A program made the translations under genes and the position numbers. A stretch of 8,716 bases of DNA from Vulcanimicrobiota bacterium (GTDB taxonomy: Bacteria; Vulcanimicrobiota; Xenobia; Xenobiales; JADMJV01), in assembly GCA_023447635.1 (NCBI GenBank), contig JAEXNA010000070.1, forward strand, positions 1 to 8,716, in the 5' to 3' direction. How positions within the stretch are numbered: the stretch's first letter is position 1; each line of letters begins with the position of its first letter. The notes beneath the pieces are model-generated. The model was not told where the DNA came from and searched no databases. It was given only the letters and a program-made list of their open reading frames with translations. Positions 1 to 5,752 of this stretch are shown piece by piece.

Positions 1-1
1 G

Positions 2-1696
2 GCCGAGGAAGTCGGCGAAGCCGACATCGCGCTTCGGGAGTGGAACCTGGCGCTGCGCGACCGACCCGACGACTCTGCGGTCGCCGGCCATCTGGTCGAA
101 GCGTACCTGGACGCGGGTCGACTGGAAAAGGCCGCCCGCACCCTGCGCGCCATCGTCAAACGCGAGCCAGCTAAGGTCGACGCCTGGGAGACTCTGATCG
201 AGGTCCTGCGGCAGCTGGGTCAGTCCGAAGAGGCCGAAGAGTCCCGCAAACGGGCCGCCATCCTGACTTCCGACCCCCGCTTTGCGCGGAAGCTCGACCA
301 CCCCGACCCCCTGCTGGGCCGCGAACCGTCCGAACATGAGCCCGACGAAGCGTTCCTGGCCCTATTTCAGGAGCGGTTTCAAGGACGCGAAGGCGTCTAT
401 GCTCGTCAATGGGTGAACCCCAACGGAATGACCGGCTACAGCCCGGTTCGTGAGCCGCTGAGCTTGAAAGCCGTCAAGGTACACTTTCAGGGCGGGCACA
501 CTTTGGGGATCTATCCGTTGAGAATGGATAACACAGTGTTCTTTGCCGCGTTCGACCTGGACCTGTCGCCACCCGTCCTCAAGGGCTGCGCTCCCGGCTC
601 TGCAGGTTGGAAGGAAGCGATGGTCCAGATGGAATCTTACGCCGACCTGCTGCAAGGTCGTGCCGAACAGATGGGACTGACTCTCCACCGAGTCGACAGC
701 GGCTACAAAGGCTTGCACCTGTGGGCGCTGTTCAGCGAACCGGTCCCGGCCAAACAGGCCCGCCAGATGTGTAAAGTGATAGCGATGGGCATCACGGTGC
801 CGCCGTCTGTGCGTTATGAAATCTTTCCTAAGCAAAGCACCTTGCCCTCCGACGGCCTGGGCAATCTTATCAAAGTGCCGCTTGGCGTGCACCGGAAAAC
901 CGGACGACGCGCCTGGTTCACCGGCGCCGAGCGCACCTGGGAAGGCCAGCGCGAGTACTTGAGAAGCGCCACTTTACTGAACCGTGACCAACTTTCGGAC
1001 TGTCAGGAAGCTTATGCGGACCAGGAACTGGCTACTCTGACAGCGGCTGATGAGCTGGTGCTCACGGCCACGGACGTCGACACCTCGCTGCGATCCGTAC
1101 CGGAACCGGAGCCGCCTCTCTACCACCCTGAGAACGACGATCAGCTGCAGCTTCTGCTCAGTCGCTGCGTGACGCTGCGCGCTCTGGTAGCCCGGGTCGA
1201 CCACGTGGGCCAGCTGGAACATGACGAAATTCGTGTGCTGACTCATACCGTGGGCCACCTCGCTTCGGGCCCCAACGCCGTCAACTGGTTGCTGGCGCGC
1301 TGCTTACAGACCGACCCCGCTCTCTTCATGAAACGGCCTCTGCGAGGCAACCCGATGAGCTGCGCTACCATCAGAGCCCGCATCCCCGAAGTCACCTCGA
1401 ATGTCCCCTGCGACTGCCGATTCGCCAACAACGGCGGTCTCTACCCGACACCCTCACTTCACCTCTCTGCGGGCTCCGGGCAGCCCGTCGAGCAGCTGCA
1501 GTTCCAGGCTTTGCTCAGCGATTTTTTGAGGGCGAAGCGAGAGGCCTTTCGCTGGGCCAGACTGATGGAAGACTATTCGGCTAAAGTCGAACTCTGGTTC
1601 GAAGACGCCGGGGTCCAGGAGATGCGGACCCCGTTTGGCCTACTTCGGCGCCAGGTGGATGCCGCCGGCGAATCGACCTTCGAGCTTTCCGTCTGA
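2..1696 (+). CDS. TPR-fused CRISPR-associated primase-polymerase (CAPP-like AEP), 5' partial
   Basis: The reading frame is open from the left edge, so the start lies outside the window and 564 residues are visible. Residues 1-90 look like TPR helices (for example the AYLDAGRLEKAARTLRAIVK stretch). A PrimPol core follows at about 120-330. It has VYARQW near 133, the metal-binding DxD in FDLDL (D185, D187), the (S)xH motif in SGYKGLHLW (H239), and EIFPKQ...IKVPLGVH typical of CAPP and TOTE-type primases. The C-terminal part has cysteines at 389, 434, 454, 470 and 472 (MSCATIR, PCDCRF), resembling the PriL-like Fe-S or zinc domain in this family. The family makes primers and copies DNA. Its coupling to cas1 (stop and start share one base, TGATG) points to a role in spacer acquisition, which is inference. 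The GTG at 413 is not the start, since it would cut off the TPR part and the beginning of the polymerase. Confidence 0.88.
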   Translation, partial: AEEVGEADIALREWNLALRDRPDDSAVAGHLVEAYLDAGRLEKAARTLRAIVKREPAKVDAWETLIEVLRQLGQSEEAEESRKRAAILTSDPRFARKLDHPDPLLGREPSEHEPDEAFLALFQERFQGREGVYARQWVNPNGMTGYSPVREPLSLKAVKVHFQGGHTLGIYPLRMDNTVFFAAFDLDLSPPVLKGCAPGSAGWKEAMVQMESYADLLQGRAEQMGLTLHRVDSGYKGLHLWALFSEPVPAKQARQMCKVIAMGITVPPSVRYEIFPKQSTLPSDGLGNLIKVPLGVHRKTGRRAWFTGAERTWEGQREYLRSATLLNRDQLSDCQEAYADQELATLTAADELVLTATDVDTSLRSVPEPEPPLYHPENDDQLQLLLSRCVTLRALVARVDHVGQLEHDEIRVLTHTVGHLASGPNAVNWLLARCLQTDPALFMKRPLRGNPMSCATIRARIPEVTSNVPCDCRFANNGGLYPTPSLHLSAGSGQPVEQLQFQALLSDFLRAKREAFRWARLMEDYSAKVELWFEDAGVQEMRTPFGLLRRQVDAAGESTFELSV

Positions 1697-2745
1697 TGGC
1701 TGTTCTCTATGTTGTCGAACAGGGGGCGGTCGTGAGCAAGCGCAGCGAGGTCGTCCAGGTCAGCAAAGACGGAGAGCTGTTGACCACCGTTCCCGCGTTT
1801 GCCCTGGAACAGGTCCTTCTCTTCGGTAGGGTTCAGCTTACCGCTCCGGCCCGCGACTTCTTACTCGAGAAGGAGATCGACACCGTGTTCATGACCCGCA
1901 CCGGGCGGTTTCGAGGACGCCTGACCTCGTACTCGGGCGGGAACATCGAGCTTCGTCAGGCTCAGTTTCGTTTCTGCGACCAAGACGAGCTCCTGGTCGA
2001 CCTGGGGAAGCGGTTCGTGGCCGGTAAGCTGGGCAACTGCCGCGCTCTTTTACGGCGCCATCAGCGTCGAGCCCAAAGTCCCGAGGTCGAACGCGCGCTG
2101 TTGCGGATGAGACAGTCTCTGAGCTTGCTCGAGGGCGCTTCGACGCTCGACGAGGTTCGGGGGTACGAGGGCGACGGAAGCGCCAGCTACTTCGGCTGCC
2201 TGAATGATCTGATCAAGCAGCCCGGCTTCGAGTTCCGTAGACGCACCCGCAGACCGCCTCGCGACCCGTTCAATGCGCTGCTAAGTTTCGGCTACACCAT
2301 GCTCCTGGGCACAGTAATGACCGCCGTGCAGGTGGTCGGGTTAGAGCCCTATCTGGGCGCGCTTCACTCTCCTCAGAGAGGTCGGCCCTCGATCGCTCTG
2401 GACCTGATGGAAGAGTTTCGGCCGCTCCTTGTCGACGCCATCGCCATACGAGCGGTCAATCGGCGTCAGTTCCTGGCCGAGGAGTTCGAGTACCGGACAG
2501 AGGTAGCTCACGACGTGGACTTTGCCGACGGTGAGTCGCCGGGAAGTGCAGACTACCCGGTTCTTCTGGGACGACTGGGGGTCAAGAAGTGGATCGCTCT
2601 CTACGAAGAGCAGCTGCGTAGCCCCATCGAGTACCCGCGATTCGGCTGCCGTTTGTCGTTCGGCCAGATCGTGTTAGAGCAGGCGCGGCTTCTCGCCCGA
2701 CACTTTCAAGGCGAGGAGTCTTACCAGTCGTTTCTGGTCAGGTAG
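1696..2745 (+). CDS. cas1: CRISPR-associated endonuclease/integrase Cas1
   Basis: Cas1 is the integrase subunit that, with Cas2, inserts new spacers into a CRISPR array. The protein has 349 residues, a normal length. The N-terminal beta domain (about 1-95) has the family signatures LYVVEQGA, a leucine/phenylalanine-rich strand ending LLFGRVQLT, and TRTGRFRGRL. The helical C-terminal domain carries PFNALLSFGYTMLLG and ALDLMEEFRPLLVD. By family alignment the metal triad is E158 (in YEGDGSASYF), H224 (LHSPQRGR) and E239 (LMEEFRP), all intact, so the enzyme should be active. The ATG shares its A with the TGA of the PrimPol gene, which suggests coupled translation. cas2 starts 4 nt after the stop. 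The sequence resembles Cas1 of type III and some type I loci more than the I-E form, but the CRISPR type cannot be assigned without effector genes. Confidence 0.97.
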   Translation: MAVLYVVEQGAVVSKRSEVVQVSKDGELLTTVPAFALEQVLLFGRVQLTAPARDFLLEKEIDTVFMTRTGRFRGRLTSYSGGNIELRQAQFRFCDQDELLVDLGKRFVAGKLGNCRALLRRHQRRAQSPEVERALLRMRQSLSLLEGASTLDEVRGYEGDGSASYFGCLNDLIKQPGFEFRRRTRRPPRDPFNALLSFGYTMLLGTVMTAVQVVGLEPYLGALHSPQRGRPSIALDLMEEFRPLLVDAIAIRAVNRRQFLAEEFEYRTEVAHDVDFADGESPGSADYPVLLGRLGVKKWIALYEEQLRSPIEYPRFGCRLSFGQIVLEQARLLARHFQGEESYQSFLVR

Positions 2746-2749
2746 TCCG

Positions 2750-3031
2750 ATGTTCTTCTTGATCTCCTATGACATCGTGGTCGACAAACGACGCAGCCGC
2801 GTCGCCCAGGTCCTGGAGAACCACGGGAACCGCGTGCAGAAAAGCGTTTTCGAATGTGTCATCACCGAGAAGCAGTTTCTGCAGCTTCGAGAAAAGGTCG
2901 AGAAGATTATGGATTTCGATACGGACAGCATCCGGTACTACCGGCTCTGCAAGAAATGCGTAGACACAGTGGAGGTAGCAGGATGGGGAACCGTGACGGA
3001 AGATCCGAGGACAGCGATTCTGATCGTATGA
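2750..3031 (+). CDS. cas2: CRISPR-associated protein Cas2
   Basis: Cas2 is the small dimeric ferredoxin-fold protein that bridges two Cas1 dimers during spacer integration. The 93-residue product is full length. It opens with MFFLISYDIV, the first beta strand carrying the conserved aspartate D8, followed by RRSRVAQVLENHGNRVQKSVFEC, a typical Cas2 helix and second strand. A later stretch, SIRYYRLCKKC, matches the usual third strand, and the C-terminal strand TAILIV ends the protein. The gene begins 4 nt after cas1 with only a weak upstream AGG, consistent with translational coupling. Its last 49 bases, or 4 bases depending on the start chosen, overlap the downstream TPR gene. Confidence 0.96.
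   Translation: MFFLISYDIVVDKRRSRVAQVLENHGNRVQKSVFECVITEKQFLQLREKVEKIMDFDTDSIRYYRLCKKCVDTVEVAGWGTVTEDPRTAILIV
2971..2976 (+). promoter_or_regulatory. Ribosome binding site GGAGGT inside the cas2 end
   Basis: GGAGGT lies 6 nt before ATG 2983, inside the cas2 coding sequence. It is the best Shine-Dalgarno match in this part of the operon and favours ATG 2983 as the start of the next gene. The rival start, ATG 3028, forms an ATGA overlap with the cas2 stop but has only a weak AGGA about 15 nt upstream. Confidence 0.55.
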
Positions 3032-4359
3032 CGATGGTCATCGAGGCGGAAGAATCAGTGGAGAGGAACCTGGAAGGCTCGGAAGAGTGGAAAAAGGCCG
3101 AGACCTTTCGCAAGGCCGAGATCTATGGACGGGCGGCTAAGGCGTTCCGAAGCTTCTGGGAACAGACGGCCAACCCCGAAGCGGGCTGGCGCTACGCCCA
3201 CTGCTTACGGAAAGGCGGCATGGTCGAGATGGCGCTAAACCTGTTACAGGAATTAGAGCAAGTTCATCCCGAGCACGATGCGATCAGGGACGAGCTGGTC
3301 TGGGGTCTGTACGAGGGTCGCCTTCTTCCGGCCAAGCAGGAAGGCGACGCTTTTGCCGTGATCGAGGCGGCCAGGGCGATGGTTTCTGCCGAGGCCAGCG
3401 GGGTCGCGTTGAAACTCGCGGTTTTCGCGGTGATGGGAGCGGCTAAAACGCGCGGGCAGTGGAAACTGGTTTCCAACTGGTGCGACCTTCTGGAGCCGGC
3501 CGAACTCGATGCCCGAGCCAAGGTGACGAAACACGGCAGCATCCCTTCTGATCGGGAACGATGGTATTTCGCCAAGCTCAAGGCTTTGGTCCATCAAGAG
3601 GAATGGCATCTGGCTGCAGCCGTCGCTGGCGACGCCTGCCGTGATTTCCCGGAGAACCCTAATTTCATAAGGTGGAAGGCAAATTCCCTCGCGGGCCTGG
3701 GCCAACCTCGCGACGCCATCGAGCTGCTCGACAGCTTACGTCCGCGAATCGCCTGGTACGCTCTGGCCGATATGGCGCGCTACTCCTTCGAACTCGAAGA
3801 TATCGAGGGAGCCTGGACGCTGGCTCAAGAGGCAGCCCACGCGGTAGGTCAGGACAGCGCGAAAGTCAACCTCTGGGACCTGATGGCGCGGACCAGCCTG
3901 GCCTTGGGAATGCCCGACGTTGCCATGAGGCATGCGGGGCTGATGGAGGCCGTCCGCAGGGAGCAAGACTGGCCGCTGCGTCCCTCCCACCAGGACCTTA
4001 TCTTGAGGGTGCTGGCCGAAAACGGGCTGCTGGCCTTGCCGCAAAAGACATCGCGCGAGTGGAAGCAAGTCTGCCGAGATCACTGGGGCACGCGCCCCGG
4101 CGCTTCACTAGCCAGCGAGTTTCGCCCGGTCCAGGGCGAGGCGCAGGAAGGGCGGGTCGTTAGCTGGGACGACGAGCGGACCTTCGCATTCATCTCTCCG
4201 ATCGGAGGCGGCGAGCAGGTCTTTGTTGTCGCCCAGGATCTTCCAGCCGAGGTGCGTCGAAACGGAGCCCGAGTGAGGTACCACACGATCAAGCATTTCG
4301 ATAAGCGGAAAAACCGGGAGAGTCTGCGAGCTGTCCAGGTCGAGCCTAGGCGCAAGTAG
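2983..4359 (+). CDS. TPR protein with C-terminal cold-shock-like domain, adaptation-operon accessory
   Basis: I know no named family for this 458-residue protein. Residues about 30-345 are alpha-helical TPR-like repeats, with pairs such as EIYGRAAKAFRSFWEQ / GWRYAHCLRKGGMVEMALNL and later WHLAAAVAGDACRDFPENP / IRWKANSLAGLGQPRDAIEL. TPRs usually bind proteins. From about 385 the chain becomes a five-strand beta barrel candidate: EGRVVSW, then TFAFISPIGGGEQVFVVAQDL, then NGARVRYHTIKHFD and SLRAVQVEP. This is the layout of a cold-shock/S1-like domain, with a degenerate RNP1 (RTFAFIS) and an RNP2-like QVFVV. Such domains bind single-stranded RNA or DNA. There is no signal peptide or membrane segment, so it is probably cytoplasmic. 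It overlaps cas2 and shares a TPR theme with the PrimPol, suggesting a partner in spacer capture. That role is inference. The start could instead be ATG 3028. Confidence 0.85.
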   Translation: MGNRDGRSEDSDSDRMTMVIEAEESVERNLEGSEEWKKAETFRKAEIYGRAAKAFRSFWEQTANPEAGWRYAHCLRKGGMVEMALNLLQELEQVHPEHDAIRDELVWGLYEGRLLPAKQEGDAFAVIEAARAMVSAEASGVALKLAVFAVMGAAKTRGQWKLVSNWCDLLEPAELDARAKVTKHGSIPSDRERWYFAKLKALVHQEEWHLAAAVAGDACRDFPENPNFIRWKANSLAGLGQPRDAIELLDSLRPRIAWYALADMARYSFELEDIEGAWTLAQEAAHAVGQDSAKVNLWDLMARTSLALGMPDVAMRHAGLMEAVRREQDWPLRPSHQDLILRVLAENGLLALPQKTSREWKQVCRDHWGTRPGASLASEFRPVQGEAQEGRVVSWDDERTFAFISPIGGGEQVFVVAQDLPAEVRRNGARVRYHTIKHFDKRKNRESLRAVQVEPRRK

Positions 4360-4460
4360 GGCGAGCGAGGAGACGGCGCGAAGCAGCGGGGGGAGTCTGA
4401 CGCCGGACCCCGCAAGGCCTCGCCGCTAGGCAGCCACCCAGGGGATGGAAAAATCAGAGC

Positions 4461-4547
4461 GCTTTACTTGTCCCGTTTACGGCCAATACGGGTCCAGCCT
4501 CGCAACGAAAAAGCCCGAGCTAACAGATAGCTCGGGCTTTACTTGTC
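4461..4547. repeat. Short direct repeat GCTTTACTTGTC, two copies
   Basis: The 12-mer GCTTTACTTGTC occurs at 4461-4472 and again at 4536-4547, flanking the terminator hairpin in the 199-bp gap between the convergent gene blocks. Apart from this and the terminator I see no gene or RNA in 4360-4558. The repeat may be the trace of a small duplication. Confidence 0.4.
4508..4540 (-). terminator. Rho-independent terminator of the left paralog
   Basis: A perfect 13-bp stem (AAAGCCCGAGCTA at 4510-4522 paired with TAGCTCGGGCTTT at 4528-4540) encloses a 5-nt loop. On the minus strand it is followed by five T residues (the A run at 4508-4512). It lies about 20 bp past the stop codon at 4559. On the plus strand only TTT follows the stem, so it may also weakly terminate the cas operon arriving from the left. 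Confidence 0.88.
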
Positions 4548-4558
4548 TCTGGTGAGCT

Positions 4559-5509
4559 CTAAGCGAACACGCCGCCCCGGTTAGCTCCGGCGAAACCGCC
4601 GCCGAAGTTAGGGCTCTGTCCCATCGCGAATCCCTGCCCGTTGTTGCCGGCGTTGAGCACGCTGCCCAGGCCGCCGAGTCCACCGGCTCCGCCCAGAGCC
4701 AGCTGCACCAGCTGGTGGGTCTCGGGGCGGACCGACTTGTTGTTGGCTCCGCCAGTCTGCTGGTACAGAGCCGCCAGCTGCTCGCGTCCACCGCCAGCGC
4801 CCTGAGCGCCGAAGTTACCGCCAAGGCTCATCTGACCGCCGGCGCTGCCGTTCTGGAAGCCGCCGATCTGGCCGTTCTGACCGGGCTGACCGTTCTGTCC
4901 GCCCTGCCCGAACTGAGCGTTCTGGCCGTTCTGGCCTCCCGCCATCATTCCAGTCAGGATGTTGAGAGCCATCTGCGAGAGCGCGCTGTCCAGCTGTCCA
5001 CCCTGAGCCTGCTGCGGCTGCTGGGCCTGCTGCGCCTGCTGGGGCGCCTGCGGAGCCTGAGCGCCGCCGCTCTCGCCTCCACCCGACTCACCGCCTCCGG
5101 ACTCACCGCCGCCCGCGGCTTCTTCGGATTTGCCGAAGTTCTCCATCAGCCCGTTGAGCAGACCTTTGATCTCCTCGAGCTCCTTCTTCATCTGCTCTTT
5201 CTCTTCGTCGATCGGCTTGCCGTTCTCGTCGAGCTGCTGACCGTTCTCGTCCACCGGCTTGCCGTCTTCACCGACCGGCTTGCCGTTCTCATCGAGCTCG
5301 GCGGGCTTGCTGGCGTCCTCGGGCTTCTTGACGTCGCCAGCGCGCTCGGTCTTGTCGTCACCTTTGGCCTCGCTGCTGAGCTTGACTTCGTCCTTCTTGG
5401 CGACATCATTGGTCTTCTTCGCCTCGGGCGCCTTAGGAGCTTCCTTCTTGGGAGCCTCGGTGCGCTTGGGAGCAACTTTAGGAGCGGAGTTTTTCTTGAT
5501 GGTCGACAT
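4559..5509 (-). CDS. Low-complexity Lys/Pro- then Gly/Gln/Asn-rich protein, left paralog
   Basis: Function unknown; 316 residues with no signal peptide or membrane helix. The order is: a basic Lys/Pro/Ala N-terminus (MSTIKKNSAPKVAPKRTEAP onward); an acidic stretch of DENGKP-type repeats at about 73-103; a short coiled-coil candidate (EQMKKELEEIKGLLNGLMENF); three GGGES repeats and a Gln/Ala/Pro run; a possible amphipathic helix (LDSALSQMALNILTGMMAGG); GQNGQ repeats; a conserved block (LYQQTGGANNKSVRPETHQ) and the C-terminus NRGGVFA. The frame stays open upstream to 5605, but ATG 5509 is chosen because the paralog at 7205 starts at the same MSTIKK and both have AAAGAGG 6-7 nt upstream. The composition suggests a disordered scaffold, a self-associating protein, or an exported protein with an unrecognised signal; none of these is shown. 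Confidence 0.85.
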   Translation of the reverse strand: MSTIKKNSAPKVAPKRTEAPKKEAPKAPEAKKTNDVAKKDEVKLSSEAKGDDKTERAGDVKKPEDASKPAELDENGKPVGEDGKPVDENGQQLDENGKPIDEEKEQMKKELEEIKGLLNGLMENFGKSEEAAGGGESGGGESGGGESGGAQAPQAPQQAQQAQQPQQAQGGQLDSALSQMALNILTGMMAGGQNGQNAQFGQGGQNGQPGQNGQIGGFQNGSAGGQMSLGGNFGAQGAGGGREQLAALYQQTGGANNKSVRPETHQLVQLALGGAGGLGGLGSVLNAGNNGQGFAMGQSPNFGGGFAGANRGGVFA

Positions 5510-5516
5510 ATCGGAG

Positions 5517-5523
5517 CCTCTTT
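5517..5523 (-). promoter_or_regulatory. Ribosome binding site AAAGAGG of the left paralog
   Basis: AAAGAGG on the minus strand ends 7 nt before ATG 5509. The same AAAGAGGCTCC string precedes the right paralog, which fixes this start over the longer in-frame ATG at 5605. Confidence 0.75.
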
Positions 5524-5527
5524 CGTT

Positions 5528-5541
5528 CGCGGTGTTCCGCG
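5528..5541 (-). promoter_or_regulatory. Conserved 5'-UTR hairpin, left paralog
   Basis: CGCGG (5528-5532) and CCGCG (5537-5541) form a 5-bp GC stem with a 4-nt loop, about 4 nt upstream of the ribosome binding site on the minus strand. The right paralog has the same stem with a different loop at 7224-7237. It could affect mRNA stability or translation; this is inference. Confidence 0.5.
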
Positions 5542-5557
5542 TGGTTTTCTTGAGCTC

Positions 5558-5588
5558 AATGTACCGCGACCGCTTTAGCGAGCCCCAA
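5558..5588 (-). promoter_or_regulatory. Putative promoter of the left paralog
   Basis: On the minus strand, TTGGGG (5583-5588) and TACATT (5558-5563) are separated by 19 nt. The right paralog has TTGGGG and TATATT with the same 19-nt gap, and the flanks GATCTTGGGG and ATTGAGC are shared while the spacer has diverged. A 19-nt spacer is long for a standard sigma-70-type promoter, so the element may need an activator. Confidence 0.5.
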
Positions 5589-5604
5589 GATCCCACCCGC
5601 CTCA

Positions 5605-5623
5605 TGTTGCCAGCTTGTTAACA
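5605..5623 (-). promoter_or_regulatory. TGTT-N11-AACA dyad upstream of the left promoter
   Basis: TGTTGCCAGCTTGTTAACA lies 16 bp upstream of the -35 box. Its counterpart at 7301-7319 has the same length and the same offset. The ends are inverted (TGTT/AACA), which fits a dimeric regulator site, though shared ancestry of the duplicated promoters could also explain it. Confidence 0.4.
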
Positions 5624-5636
5624 CTCCGATCCAGCC

Positions 5637-5654
5637 ATTCCACATCTGTTCCAC
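5637..5654 (-). promoter_or_regulatory. Heptamer direct repeat, 11-bp period (SARP-like operator candidate)
   Basis: ATTCCAC and GTTCCAC are separated by 4 bp, so the two heptamers sit one helical turn apart. The same pair with the same spacing stands upstream of the right paralog (7334-7351). SARP regulators are known to bind heptamer direct repeats with an 11-bp period. In the known cases the site is about 8 bp from the -10, whereas here it is about 74 bp from the predicted -10. Confidence 0.45.
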
Positions 5655-5669
5655 CCCGCCATCTCAGCT

Positions 5670-5687
5670 CTGTTCGATGGCTGTTCG
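5670..5687. repeat. Exact direct repeat CTGTTCG, 11-bp period
   Basis: CTGTTCG at 5670-5676 and at 5681-5687 is an exact heptamer pair with a 4-bp spacer, just beyond the conserved upstream region of the left paralog. It has no counterpart upstream of the right paralog. It could be a second regulator site serving either the minus gene or the plus ORF at 5753. Confidence 0.35.
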
Positions 5688-5752
5688 TTCCCCGGCGGGG
5701 ATGGGGTTGGAGGGGAGCGAGGTATGCTGGGAGTGGGAGCTAACAGACAACA

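Noticed and set aside
413..1696. Separate PrimPol gene starting at GTG 413
   Set aside because: The same frame is open to the left edge, encodes TPR-like helices, and the VYARQW part of the polymerase core lies just before 413.
4715..5578. Long plus-strand ORF opposite the left paralog
   Set aside because: Leu/Ala-rich product with no domain. It is the antisense of repetitive GC-rich coding DNA, and the minus frame has the paralog, RBS and terminator support.
5707..5728. Plus-strand promoter TTGGAG...TATGCT before ATG 5753
   Set aside because: The gap between the hexamers is only 10 nt, too short for a sigma-70-type promoter; TATGCT alone is weak evidence.
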